Assembly: GCF_001273775.1 (NCBI RefSeq)
Contig: NZ_CP011801.1
Coordinates: 1,404,001 to 1,468,000 of the forward strand
Source: Nitrospira moscoviensis
GTDB taxonomy: Bacteria; Nitrospirota; Nitrospiria; Nitrospirales; Nitrospiraceae
Direction of reading: 5' to 3'
Length of the DNA: 64,000 nucleotides
The translations under genes and the position numbers were made by a program. Every line of letters starts with the position of its first letter. Within the stretch, counting starts at the first letter, position 1. Under the pieces are notes generated by a model. That model was not told the DNA's origin. It saw only the letters and a list, made by a program, of their open reading frames with translations, and searched no databases. This document shows, in pieces, positions 1 through 8,257 of the stretch.

Positions 1-112
1 CACTGGGGAACTGCCTAGTCGATGCGGCGGCGGAATGGATTCAATGATTTCCCGAGGCCGTCGAGAGGGAAAACCTGGATCGCATTCGTTCGCACAGAAG
101 AAGGGAGTCACC

Positions 113-283
113 ATGGAGGAGGCAGGCAACAAGGTCAAAGATCCGGTGTGTTTGATGACGATCGATCCGACCGACGCGGTGGGGTACGAGGACTACCAAG
201 GGCAGCGCTACTATTTCTGCGCGGAGACCTGCCAGAAGGCGTTTCAGCAGGACCCCGAGCGCTACGCCAAACAAGCGGCGTGA
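113..283 (+). CDS. YHS domain protein, 56 aa
   Basis: This is a small soluble protein consisting almost entirely of one YHS domain. The visible motif is DPVCLM near the N-terminus followed by YYFCAETCQKAF and DPERY, so the Cys pair typical of this metal-binding fold is present. YHS domains occur in copper and heavy-metal ATPases and as stand-alone proteins with a presumed metal-binding role. I chose the ATG at 113 because AAGGGAG lies 6 bases upstream; an in-frame ATG at 35 has no such site and would add a tail unrelated to the domain. The gene stands alone and is convergent with the next gene. Its exact partner is unknown. Confidence 0.8.
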   Translation: MEEAGNKVKDPVCLMTIDPTDAVGYEDYQGQRYYFCAETCQKAFQQDPERYAKQAA

Positions 284-302
284 TCGGGACGCGGACGGAT
301 CG

Positions 303-941
303 CTAGCCGGGCTTGCGCGTCGCTTTGACGCCGAAGAAGTCGCCGCCTTTCGCGGCCTCGTCGTCGGTGCCCCATTCGATCCGCTTGTCGAGCCGTTTCA
401 TCAGCGGCACGTGCTTGGAGCAATGGATGTAGGCTTCTTCGACATCCACCAGGACCCAGGCTTCCGGCCGGCGTCCGCCCGTCGCGCGCGCCGCTTGCAT
501 CAGGGCTGCCGGGAGATCGGGGAGCGCGAGGAGTTCCTGTGGCTCGAGCACGCGCGCGCGGCCGTTGACGTGCAGGCCGAGCGTCGTGTCGCAGTAATCC
601 AAAAAGATCATGCCGATGTGGGGATTTTCGAGGATGTTGCCGACACTCGCCAGCACGCCGTTGCCGCGATATTCAGGATAGGCCAACGTCTTCGAGTTCA
701 GCACCTGCACAAATCCCGGCTCACCGGCGCGGAACGAGCAATCGCACCGGCCTGCCGCGTCCGCCGTTGCAATCGAGACCATCTCTTGCCGCGCGATGAA
801 CCGCCGCATCGCCTCGTTGAGATGATCCAGCTGCTGATTGGCGCAGAAAGCCGCCGCCCGTTTGGCCGTTCCGAAGCGGGCTTGCGCCTGTCGCTCACCT
901 GACGCCGGTTTCACCACATCCTTCAAACCCATGGGCGGCAT
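303..941 (-). CDS. pyridoxamine 5'-phosphate oxidase family protein (FMN-binding)
   Basis: The 212-residue product resembles the FMN-binding split-barrel proteins of the pyridoxamine phosphate oxidase superfamily. Visible features are the strand MVSIATADAAGRCDCSFRAG near residues 54-73, the central GNGVLASVGNILENPHIGMIFLDY segment where FMN-binding members carry conserved small and acidic residues, and a C-terminal CSKHVPLMKR motif common in the subgroup annotated as pyridoxamine 5'-phosphate oxidase-related. The family usually reduces or oxidises small substrates with FMN, but no specific substrate can be read here. An alternative start lies three codons in (Met4). The gene is not in an obvious operon and is convergent with the YHS gene. 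Confidence 0.75.
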   Translation of the reverse strand: MPPMGLKDVVKPASGERQAQARFGTAKRAAAFCANQQLDHLNEAMRRFIARQEMVSIATADAAGRCDCSFRAGEPGFVQVLNSKTLAYPEYRGNGVLASVGNILENPHIGMIFLDYCDTTLGLHVNGRARVLEPQELLALPDLPAALMQAARATGGRRPEAWVLVDVEEAYIHCSKHVPLMKRLDKRIEWGTDDEAAKGGDFFGVKATRKPG

Positions 942-1232
942 TCTCGCTCGGGGAGCTCAGTCTTGTCGATAGGGGTGAAGAGGAACCGAAAAGGCCACGA
1001 GTGCCAAGTTGCCGGAGCGCATCGGCGCCTCATCGGTTCGGCGATGAGTCACGCTCTTGCCACACCTATGCGATCCATGTAGCATCTTCCCCCTAAACCA
1101 GCCGCTTTACTGCCGCCGCTCACCGGCACATTCCGTGAAAGGATGGCGTCGCATGAAACTCGTATTCGAGAAGTCGGCAGTGCGATTCGTGGAGGAGCCG
1201 GTTTCCAACCCCATCGCATAAAGGAGCTTTCC

Positions 1233-2120
1233 ATGAGACATGACTCTCTGATGGTACGTGTGGCGCTGGCCACGTTGATGTTCTTGATGCCGGCGGCATC
1301 GGCATTGGCGCAGGAGCCGCCGCCGAATACCGGTACGGCGGAGGAGACGGCGAAGCTGGCCGCGGCGGCCGGCAAGTACGACATCGCGGGCATGAAGCTC
1401 GGCACACCGTTGAAAGAGGCGATGCAGGCCCTCAAAGCGCACAATCCCAAGCTGCAGATGCAGAAGCAGGCTCTCAAGTATGACGTGCTGGGCGGCGAGC
1501 TGCTCTATGGCCTCATATTTACGAGCCCGGAAGAGCGGTTCGTCTATCGCCTCACTATGCCGCCCAATCCCATCGTTGTCACCAAGCTGTCCCGCATGCT
1601 GGTCTTTACCAAAGAGACGGCACCGACGCAGCAGATGCTGGTCGAGGATCTCATCAAGAAATACGGAACGCCGAGTTCGGATACCGGCGCGAGCCAACTG
1701 AACGACGCGAACCAGCGTGTCTTAGTGTGGTTTGACGATGCGAAGGGCAACAGAATGAAAGAGTTCGATCCCGTGTGCTTGACGAACGCATCGTTCTCGT
1801 CCGGAAACGGCTCGCAAGGCGTCGATCCGGTCCCGATGCAAGCGATGGAAGCCGGCATGCGGGTGGAGTCGCGCTTTGCCGTCGGGGCCGGACACGTCTG
1901 CCAGACCTATCGGATGGTCCAGGCGGGGCTCCGGCGGTGCTGTCAAAGCCAGAATATCTTAGCTGCGCCGGATCTCGTCGGCGCGATCACGGTGACCATA
2001 GGCGACGGGCCGCTGGACGAAAAGTCCGTCGGCGCCACGCACGAGCTGCTGGTGAATGCCGTCAAGGCGCGTGACGCGAAGGAGAAGGAGGGCGCCCAAA
2101 AGAATCGGCCGAAGCTGTAA
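1233..2120 (+). CDS. hypothetical secreted protein, 295 aa
   Basis: I do not recognise the family. The start at 1233 is chosen because AAGGAG lies 6 bases upstream and because it places a clear signal peptide at the N-terminus: basic MRHDSLMVR, a hydrophobic core and an Ala-x-Ala-like cleavage region ending ASALAQ. The mature part begins with a Pro/Thr/Glu-rich linker, then a globular region containing YDIAGMKLGTPLKEAMQ, a pattern seen in periplasmic proteins that bind or sense small ligands. Several Cys residues (PVCLTN, HVCQTYR, RRCCQS) could form disulfides in the periplasm. An in-frame start at 1143 is rejected because its extra N-terminus lacks a signal sequence. Confidence 0.6.
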   Translation: MRHDSLMVRVALATLMFLMPAASALAQEPPPNTGTAEETAKLAAAAGKYDIAGMKLGTPLKEAMQALKAHNPKLQMQKQALKYDVLGGELLYGLIFTSPEERFVYRLTMPPNPIVVTKLSRMLVFTKETAPTQQMLVEDLIKKYGTPSSDTGASQLNDANQRVLVWFDDAKGNRMKEFDPVCLTNASFSSGNGSQGVDPVPMQAMEAGMRVESRFAVGAGHVCQTYRMVQAGLRRCCQSQNILAAPDLVGAITVTIGDGPLDEKSVGATHELLVNAVKARDAKEKEGAQKNRPKL

Positions 2121-2306
2121 CGAGTGGGTACCATGTCCGGGTGTCATCTGCCTCCTTCCGTTGCTGGTCACAGGAGCAGCGAGGCCGCCGCCCTCTTCAA
2201 CGTGAGGCCGTTTGGACCCCCTCGAATAGGGAATAGCATCCTTTCGCGCGGAGCCTCTACAGTCGGCCCTCCATAGGAATGCTTCCGACAGGGAGTGACT
2301 GAAGGC

Positions 2307-3293
2307 ATGCCCCGCAACGAGCAGGCGGTCCGTCAGCTCGTCATCCTGAACAAGCTGGAACAGTCGCGCCACGGCCTCACGCTGGACCAACTCGCTGAAG
2401 GGCTCGATCCCTCAGCCATCCGCCATCCCCGGACCTTGCGCCGCGACCTCGACGCCATCGAATCGGCCGGCTACCCGCTGCTGACGGAGCGGATCGACGG
2501 CCGCACGCGTTGGAAACTCCTGGACGGAGCGCGCCACGCCCCGGCTCTCCGGTTCTCGCCCACCGAGCTCATGGCGCTCACCCTCAGCCGCCGGCTCATC
2601 GCCCCGCTGGAAGGCACGGCCGTGCATACCTCTCTTCAGTCGGCGCTCGGCAAAGCCTCGGCGGCGCTGCCGCCGGAAGGGCTGGCGCTGGTCCAGCAAC
2701 TGGAAGATACGTTTTCAGTCGGACTGGGCCCCCATAAACGCTACAAGCACCATCGTGAGATCGTCGAACGCGTCACCCGCGCCATCGCCGACAAAACACG
2801 CATCCAGATGCGCTACGACTCCGCCTCGCGCGGGCGCGTGACCCGCCGCGAAGTCGACCCGTACCGCCTCTGGTACGCCTCCGGCGGTCTGTATCTCATC
2901 GGCTACTGCCATCTCCGAAAAGAGCCGCGCATGTTCGCGGTCGAGCGCATCAAATCCGTGACGCCGACGGACTCGCCGTATCAAATCCCGCTGCACTTCG
3001 ATTTCGACGCCTTTGTCGAAGACTCGCTCACCGTCATGCGCGGGCGGCGCATCGACATCGAGTTGGAGTTCGACAAGCCGACGGCGGCCTGGGTCAAAGA
3101 CCGCATTTGGCATCCCAGCCAACGGCTCACACGCCTGAGCCGGGGGCGTCTGCGGATGGCGTTGTCCATGGCGGAGACCAGGGAACTGATCGGATGGATA
3201 CTCAGCTTCGGCGGCGGGGTCAGGGTCATACGGCCTGAGAGCCTGCGGGGAGCTGTGATGGAAGAAGCCAAAAGGATTTGGGCCGGCAAGTGA
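2307..3293 (+). CDS. WYL domain transcriptional regulator (YafY family)
   Basis: The 328-residue protein has an N-terminal winged helix-turn-helix of the DeoR/HTH_11 kind (roughly residues 5-65, with HPRTLRRDLDAIESAGYPL as the recognition part) followed by a WYL domain. In the WYL part the motif is RLWYASGGLYLIGYCHLRKEPRMF, and a C-terminal WCX-like extension covers the last 80 residues. WYL proteins are ligand-responsive regulators, often linked to phage defence, DNA damage or mobile DNA. The ATG at 2307 is preferred over the GTG at 2295 because GGGAG sits 11 bases upstream of it. Its target is not visible; the nearby accessory genes are candidates. Confidence 0.85.
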   Translation: MPRNEQAVRQLVILNKLEQSRHGLTLDQLAEGLDPSAIRHPRTLRRDLDAIESAGYPLLTERIDGRTRWKLLDGARHAPALRFSPTELMALTLSRRLIAPLEGTAVHTSLQSALGKASAALPPEGLALVQQLEDTFSVGLGPHKRYKHHREIVERVTRAIADKTRIQMRYDSASRGRVTRREVDPYRLWYASGGLYLIGYCHLRKEPRMFAVERIKSVTPTDSPYQIPLHFDFDAFVEDSLTVMRGRRIDIELEFDKPTAAWVKDRIWHPSQRLTRLSRGRLRMALSMAETRELIGWILSFGGGVRVIRPESLRGAVMEEAKRIWAGK

Positions 3294-3358
3294 CCTCAGG
3301 CGTCCAAATTGGTCTTCTCTTGGTTATCTCGGCCGTATGGTCCCAGGCACGAAATAAA

Positions 3359-3410
3359 CCAGACAAACCAGATAGACCAAATAGACCAGATAGACCAGAT
3401 AGACCAGAAC
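3359..3410. repeat. 9-bp tandem repeat (CCAGATAGA-type)
   Basis: Five 9-bp units related to CCAGATAGA run head to tail, followed by a partial sixth. Two of the five units vary slightly (CCAGACAAA and CCAAATAGA). The tract lies in the non-coding stretch between the WYL regulator and the vWA gene. Reading it as protein gives only low-complexity Trp/Ser/Ile repeats, so it is not coding. Confidence 0.85.
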
Positions 3411-3492
3411 ACGTTCTGTAGAAAATGACCTCGGATGTCACCTCGCCGTGTGAAACTGGGCGCCGTCGGCTCATCACACAAGGAGGCATGCC

Positions 3493-4185
3493 ATGGAATC
3501 ACAGCAGGACCGCAAGGCATCCATGAATCGTGAAGGTGGGGGAGCAGCCGCCTACGTCACGCTGATTCTCGACGAGACCGGCTCCATGCAGCACTGCAAG
3601 GGCGCCGCGATCGCCGGGTTCAACGAGTACCTGAAAACGCTCAGGCAGATGCGCACGGACGTCCGCTTCACATTGACGCTCTTCAACTCCGGCAAAACGG
3701 AAGTCCGGTATCGCAACGAGCCGGCGGCCCAGGTGGCCGATCTCACGGAGCAGACCTATCAACCGGCGGACACCACGCCTTTGTACGACGCCATCGGCAG
3801 GACGTTGACCGCCGCCGGCCAAGAGGCGCCGGCGGAAAGCAAGAAGCTCTGTGTCATTTTGACCGATGGATTGGAGAACGCTTCGCGCGAATACACCCGT
3901 AACGACGTCGCTCGCATGATCAAGCTGTACGAACAGCGCGGCTGGATCTTCGTCTACCTCGGCGCCGATCACGATGCCTGGGCGGCCGGAAGATATCTGG
4001 GACTCTCCCGCGACAATACCGCGCAGTTCTGCAAGCAAGAGACGGGACCGGCCTTCGACCGATTGGCGCAGGCCACCGCCGCGTTTCTCAGCGCGGAGCC
4101 CGGCACAGCGAGCCGAGGCTTCTGGAAAGAGCCGGCTGCGGAGCCTAAGAATTCCGTCGATCCGGACGGCAGTACCCAATCGTAG
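3493..4185 (+). CDS. von Willebrand factor type A (vWA) domain protein
   Basis: The 230-residue product has a single vWA domain starting near residue 17. The metal-ion-dependent adhesion site is intact: DETGSM (DxTGS form), the Thr in DTTPLYDAIG, and TDGLEN. There is no signal peptide or membrane segment, so it is probably cytoplasmic. Intracellular bacterial vWA proteins often act with AAA ATPases or in stress and metal responses, but no such partner is adjacent. AGGAGG lies 7 bases before the start. The C-terminal 60 residues are low-complexity and look like a tail. The next gene starts 15 bases downstream, suggesting co-transcription. Confidence 0.85.
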   Translation: MESQQDRKASMNREGGGAAAYVTLILDETGSMQHCKGAAIAGFNEYLKTLRQMRTDVRFTLTLFNSGKTEVRYRNEPAAQVADLTEQTYQPADTTPLYDAIGRTLTAAGQEAPAESKKLCVILTDGLENASREYTRNDVARMIKLYEQRGWIFVYLGADHDAWAAGRYLGLSRDNTAQFCKQETGPAFDRLAQATAAFLSAEPGTASRGFWKEPAAEPKNSVDPDGSTQS

Positions 4186-4200
4186 GAAAGGGAGGAAGCC

Positions 4201-4557
4201 ATGGCGACACGACTTGTCCTCGTCCTGATCGCGCTGGCCGGCGCAGGACCGGCCGCCGCCGAAACGGGCTTCGATCCGCGCTACGAGCGGGACTACAACA
4301 TCTTTACGCCGACTCAGCGGTACGCGCCGGACAATCCGCTCAATCCCGCCAATGCCTATGCGCCCGACAATCCGTTCAATCCGGTGAATAAATACGATTT
4401 CGGGAATCCGGCGAACCCCGTCAACAAATACAGCCCGAGCAATCCCTTCAATCCGGCGAATCAGTACCATCCGGACAATCCATTGAACCCGGCGAACCGG
4501 TACAACTTCAGCGTGCCGTTCGCGCCGTTGGATGGGGGGAGCGGAAGGAAACGGTAG
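4201..4557 (+). CDS. secreted protein with five 12-residue Asn-Pro repeats
   Basis: This is a 118-residue protein with a signal peptide (residues 1-20, ending AGPAAA) and a mature part dominated by tandem 12-residue repeats. The units start at residues 40, 52, 64, 76 and 88 and follow the pattern xYxPxNPxNPxN; a sixth, degenerate unit starts at 100. No known domain is recognised. Such short Asn/Pro/Tyr repeats resemble extracytoplasmic structural or binding proteins, but the function is unknown. A GGGAGG ribosome site precedes the ATG. It directly follows the vWA gene, which hints at a shared operon. Confidence 0.7.
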   Translation: MATRLVLVLIALAGAGPAAAETGFDPRYERDYNIFTPTQRYAPDNPLNPANAYAPDNPFNPVNKYDFGNPANPVNKYSPSNPFNPANQYHPDNPLNPANRYNFSVPFAPLDGGSGRKR

Positions 4558-4592
4558 TAACGGTGAAAATAGTGCGGCATGCGGCATGAGCG

Positions 4593-5162
4593 ATGGGAAA
4601 AAGACATCTTTCATCCTCCGTCGTTCAATTTGACGGACTGATTCGAGAAATTCGCGGCCAGAAGGTCATGCTCGGCGACGATCTGGCCCGAATCTACGGG
4701 GTGGAAACACGTGCGCTGAATCAAGCCGTGAAGCGCAACAGCGGGAAATTTCCGCCCGATTTCATGTTCCGGCTCACCCCGGCGGAAGCGGCGGAGATGC
4801 GCCGTTCAAGATCACAAGTTGTGATCTTGAAGCGAGGGCACAATATCAAATACCTGCCCTACGCATTTACTGAGCATGGAGCGATCATGGCCGCCAACGT
4901 GCTGAACAGCCCACGTGCCGTGCACATGAGCGTCCTTGTGGTTCGTGCGTTTGTTCGGATGCGGCAGGTGCTGGCCGCGCATAAAGAACTTGCGGCCAAG
5001 CTGGCGGAGTTGGAGCGGAAGCTGGGGACCCATGACGAGCAGATTGAGTCGATCTTTGAGGCCATTCGGCAGCTCATGAGCCCGCCATCTTCACCGGGTC
5101 GCCGCATAGGATTCGATGTGAAACCCGGAGAGGTCGGCAAACCGAAAGGGCGGGGAAGATGA
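4593..5162 (+). CDS. ORF6N domain protein
   Basis: The 189-residue protein begins with an ORF6N domain (residues 8-95): VMLGDDLARIYGVETRALNQAVKRN, KFPPDFMFRLT and YAFTEHGAIMAANVL are all characteristic. This domain is common in phage antirepressors and in mobile-DNA regulators, where it probably binds DNA. A heptad-like C-terminal stretch (LAAHKELAAKLAELERKL) predicts a coiled coil for oligomerisation. It marks the boundary of the accessory CRISPR region. The biological target is unknown. Confidence 0.85.
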   Translation: MGKRHLSSSVVQFDGLIREIRGQKVMLGDDLARIYGVETRALNQAVKRNSGKFPPDFMFRLTPAEAAEMRRSRSQVVILKRGHNIKYLPYAFTEHGAIMAANVLNSPRAVHMSVLVVRAFVRMRQVLAAHKELAAKLAELERKLGTHDEQIESIFEAIRQLMSPPSSPGRRIGFDVKPGEVGKPKGRGR

Positions 5163-5234
5163 ACGTGCCGTGCGCATTGTTAGTGGGAAAGAGTCCGGGC
5201 GGGAGATGAGAGGAGTGGTTTGGGGGGATAACGG

Positions 5235-5405
5235 ATGAACCAGGAACGAAACTTTTCTCAATGGTTCAAACAGGCGACGGGGAACGAGCCGTATCCGTAT
5301 CAGACCCGGTTCGCCTGCAAGCCGTCGTTATTCCGAAAGCCCTCGCCCCTGGTGGGAGAGGGGAGGGGTGAGGGGGTGTTGAGCCGTTTCGCTATTCGTT
5401 TCTGA
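5235..5405 (+). pseudogene. truncated helicase/Cas3-like N-terminus (vestigial)
   Basis: A 56-codon reading frame starts with an ATG preceded by a G-rich ribosome site. Its first 30 residues include FSQWFKQATGNEPYPYQTRF, which resembles the extreme N-terminus (Q-motif region, PYxYQ) of Cas3 helicases of the I-G/I-U kind as I remember them. After that the frame runs into the GC-rich interspersed repeat at 5340 and soon stops. No helicase motifs follow. I infer a remnant of a second cas3 gene that once preceded cas6. It could instead be a chance short ORF, since only about 30 residues carry the resemblance. Confidence 0.5.
5340..5376. repeat. GC-rich interspersed repeat (CCCTCxCCCC...GGGGTGAGGGG)
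   Basis: A 37-bp purine/pyrimidine-skewed imperfect palindrome begins CCCTCGCCCCTGGTGGGAG and ends GGGGTGAGGGGG. Read on the minus strand it encodes the PLSHQGRG-type peptide commonly seen when this bacterial interspersed repeat is mis-translated. It lies exactly where the cas3-like remnant loses its homology. Confidence 0.6.
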
Positions 5406-5420
5406 AGCGGGAGAGCTTCC

Positions 5421-6014
5421 ATGCCAATGATTGATCTTGCATTCAGGCTGATGGGAATGCGGATACCGGTGGATCACGGCTACGCGGTCTATGCCGCAAT
5501 CAACCGGGTTGTGCCAGAGCTGCACGATGCCAAGGACATTGGGGTTCATCCCGTTCGCGGGCGATTCGATGGCGATGGGTGCTTGCTGCTGTCTCCAGCA
5601 TCGAGGCTGATCATTCGCACACCGGACGACCGGATTCGCGAGTTCCTGAAGTTGGCAGGCAAGACGCTGGAAGTGGATGGCCATCGGTTCCGTCTCGGGG
5701 TGCCGGAGTTGCGGGCCCTTCGATCGGCCGTGGCGCTCGTTGCGCGCTTGGTGACCATTAAGGGGTTTATGGAAGCAGGGGAATTTATCGAGGCGGCTCA
5801 GCGTCAGTTGGAAGCTATGAGTGTGACGGCCGCTCTCCAACTGGGCGAGCGTCGAACATTGCGGATCAAAGACAAGCAAGTGGTCGGCTTTGAAGTGCTT
5901 GCTTCGGAATTAGATGTTGAAGGATCGATCAAACTCCAAGAAGCCGGCATCGGCGGGCGACGGCGGATGGGTTGCGGTGTGTTTGTGCCGTTCCAGAGGA
6001 CGGTTCAGCAATGA
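5421..6014 (+). CDS. cas6: CRISPR-associated Cas6 (Cmx6, MYXAN type)
   Basis: This 197-residue protein is the probable crRNA-processing endoribonuclease. It opens with LAFRLMGMRIPVDHGYAVY and has the ferredoxin-like beginning typical of the MYXAN Cas6. The C-terminus carries a Gly/Arg-rich segment, GIGGRRRMGCGVFVP, equivalent to the Cas6 glycine-rich loop. His19 is a candidate catalytic residue but this is not proven. It heads the cas operon and overlaps the next gene by ATGA, so translation is coupled. Its substrate would be the hairpin GCC-GAAA-GGC in each repeat of the downstream array. Confidence 0.8.
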   Translation: MPMIDLAFRLMGMRIPVDHGYAVYAAINRVVPELHDAKDIGVHPVRGRFDGDGCLLLSPASRLIIRTPDDRIREFLKLAGKTLEVDGHRFRLGVPELRALRSAVALVARLVTIKGFMEAGEFIEAAQRQLEAMSVTAALQLGERRTLRIKDKQVVGFEVLASELDVEGSIKLQEAGIGGRRRMGCGVFVPFQRTVQQ

Positions 6015-8257
6015 TTTCACCATATCGACACCTCTTGGCGAAGAAGAGTAGGTCACCCGACGCTCCGAATCCCAGTGAAACTCTACCTGGGCACATACTG
6101 GAAGTCGTCAAAGTTTCAAAAGTCTTGGCCGAATCCTGGGGCAATGTCTTTTTGGACTCGATGAGCCTCCCATTGTCTTGGGAGAACCGCTTACATGAAG
6201 CCGTCACTCGCGGGGCATTTCTTCACGATCTTGGTAAAGCGAATCATCAGTTTCAGCGTCTCCTCCGACAAGGACCGACCCCACCACAGGCTTTTCGGCA
6301 CGAGTGGGTAAGCCTTTGGGTCCTTCTGCGTCTCCCTGTGCTGGATGTGTGCCTGTTTCCTGATGGAGATGATGTGAAAAGAAAAGCAGCTCTCTTTGCG
6401 GCAGTTGGGCATCATCTCGAAGTTGAGAATGGAAGCGCACTCGCACCACGGGCTGGAAGTGGCAACTCCAGAGTGATGGTTGCGATGGGTCACCAAGATG
6501 TATCCAGCCTTCTTCAGCAAACTAGCAAGGAATTAGCTCTCGGCGATCACTCGCTGTCACTTCAGGATTTGGAAATTGATCTCCTTGAGGATAGTCCGCT
6601 TTCGGAAGTCCACCAGTGGATGAACGATGCTTGGCACTGGTGGCAACAGGCTTCACCTGAAGAGCGCAAATTCATCGCTTTGGTTAAGGCCTTAGTGATC
6701 GCCGCAGATTTGGCCGGCTCCGCACTCCCGCGTTCGGGATTCAGCGCTGTGGACTGGGTGAAAGAAGTCCTCTCACGAACCTGCTCTAAGGGCAATATGG
6801 AAAGGCTGGCGATCCAAAGGTTGAAGGGAAGAACGCTTCGGTTCTTTCAGTCGGCAGTTGCCAATAGCCCATCCAGAGTCACTCTTGTACGTGCAGGATG
6901 CGGTACAGGCAAGACAACGGCTGCGTACCTATGGGCTAGCCGTCATGAAGGCCGGAAGCTGTTCTTTTGCTATCCGACGACAGGGACGGCCACGGAGGGC
7001 TATGCCGACTACGTGTTGCCGGACAACGTGGAAGCGGCGCTGATTCATAGCCGATCAGAGGTAGATTTAGAGGATCTGCGAGGTGCGCCGGACTACGAGG
7101 GCGACTTTCAGACTCGGTTGGAGGCCCTAGTTAGCTGGGATGTGCCATTGATCGTTTGTACCGTAGATACAGTCCTGGGACTCGTTCAGAACAACCGTCG
7201 CGGACTGTTCTCGTTTCCGGCCATCGCGAACGGCGCCTTTGTGTTTGATGAAGTGCATGCCTATGACGACCGGATGTTCGGGTCATTGCTCAGGTTTCTT
7301 GATGCCTTTCGTGGTGTCCCTGTTCTCTTAATGACGGCTTCGTTACCGAAAGAACGGTTTGAAATGCTGAAAAAGCTCACGGCTGGTCTCGGTGAGCCCC
7401 TGGGAGAAATCGAAGGGCCAAGCGAGCTCGAGACAATCGCGCGCTATGAGCTTCGGCCCGGTTCTCTTGAGGACGTTTGGACCAGGATTCACCAACTACT
7501 CACCCAGGGCGGAAAGATTTTGTGGGTCACCAATACGGTGGATCGAGCTGTGGCATTTTTCCAGGAGGCTTGTCGCAGAGGCTTTAAACCTGTGGAGGTA
7601 TACCACAGTCGGTATCGCTACTGTGATCGAATGGCTAAGCACTGTGCAGTCATTGAAGGATTTCATTACAACACTGAACCGATTCTGGCCATTACCACCC
7701 AAGTCTGCGAAGTCTCCTTGGACCTCTCTGCCGATCTCTTAGTCACTGACCTGGCGCCAGTCCCCTCACTGATCCAGCGGCTGGGTCGCTTAAACCGATA
7801 TGTCACTCCGGAAGCGTCTGCGGAGCCGAAGACCGCCATCGTATTGGAGCCGGGAAGCGCGCTGCCATATGACGAGCAGGAGATCGCAGCGGCGCGAAGA
7901 TGGCTCGACACGGTCTGCGACCGACCTGTATCCCAAGCCGATCTCGCTCAGGCATTTTTGAGAAGCTGCAGCAGTCGGGAAGCGCAGGGGGAAGTATCAT
8001 CAGCTTGGTTGGATGGCGGGCCGTTCAGCACCACAGCGCCGCTTCGTGAACCAGGCGCCACGATTCCGGTGATTCGCTACGAGGATAAGGAAGCGGCGCA
8101 AGCCAATCGCAAGCAAGTTGTACGTCTGAGCATTCCAATGTTGCTTGGGCCTGTTGCAAAGGAAGTGGAGTCATGGCCCAGGCTGGGAGTTGCTAGGGTC
8201 GCGCCGCAAGGCCGGATTGAGTACTCCGAAGAATGGGGAGCGGCATGGCAAAAGTGA
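6011..8257 (+). CDS. cas3: CRISPR-associated helicase/nuclease Cas3 (HD + DExH)
   Basis: The 748-residue protein is the target-degrading nuclease-helicase recruited by Cascade. The N-terminal HD nuclease shows GHILEVV, FLHDLGKANHQFQ, RHEW and VGHHLEV as the metal ligands. The helicase part has Walker A AGCGTGKTTAAY, the DEVH box in FVFDEVHAYD, motif III LLMTASLP and motif VI LIQRLGRLNRY. The ATG at 6011 is used because it makes the ATGA overlap with cas6; an in-frame start at 5972 would intrude on cas6. All catalytic motifs look intact, so interference is probably functional. Confidence 0.93.
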   Translation: MISPYRHLLAKKSRSPDAPNPSETLPGHILEVVKVSKVLAESWGNVFLDSMSLPLSWENRLHEAVTRGAFLHDLGKANHQFQRLLRQGPTPPQAFRHEWVSLWVLLRLPVLDVCLFPDGDDVKRKAALFAAVGHHLEVENGSALAPRAGSGNSRVMVAMGHQDVSSLLQQTSKELALGDHSLSLQDLEIDLLEDSPLSEVHQWMNDAWHWWQQASPEERKFIALVKALVIAADLAGSALPRSGFSAVDWVKEVLSRTCSKGNMERLAIQRLKGRTLRFFQSAVANSPSRVTLVRAGCGTGKTTAAYLWASRHEGRKLFFCYPTTGTATEGYADYVLPDNVEAALIHSRSEVDLEDLRGAPDYEGDFQTRLEALVSWDVPLIVCTVDTVLGLVQNNRRGLFSFPAIANGAFVFDEVHAYDDRMFGSLLRFLDAFRGVPVLLMTASLPKERFEMLKKLTAGLGEPLGEIEGPSELETIARYELRPGSLEDVWTRIHQLLTQGGKILWVTNTVDRAVAFFQEACRRGFKPVEVYHSRYRYCDRMAKHCAVIEGFHYNTEPILAITTQVCEVSLDLSADLLVTDLAPVPSLIQRLGRLNRYVTPEASAEPKTAIVLEPGSALPYDEQEIAAARRWLDTVCDRPVSQADLAQAFLRSCSSREAQGEVSSAWLDGGPFSTTAPLREPGATIPVIRYEDKEAAQANRKQVVRLSIPMLLGPVAKEVESWPRLGVARVAPQGRIEYSEEWGAAWQK

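Noticed and set aside
1107..1697. A 196-codon minus-strand frame opposite the secreted protein at 1233
   Set aside because: Arg/His-rich antisense frame without domains or a ribosome site; the plus-strand gene has a signal peptide and a good start.
3499..4614. A 371-codon minus-strand frame opposite the vWA and repeat-protein genes
   Set aside because: Its repeated Arg/Ile-rich part mirrors the 12-residue repeats of the plus-strand gene; the plus-strand genes have domains, a signal peptide and ribosome sites.
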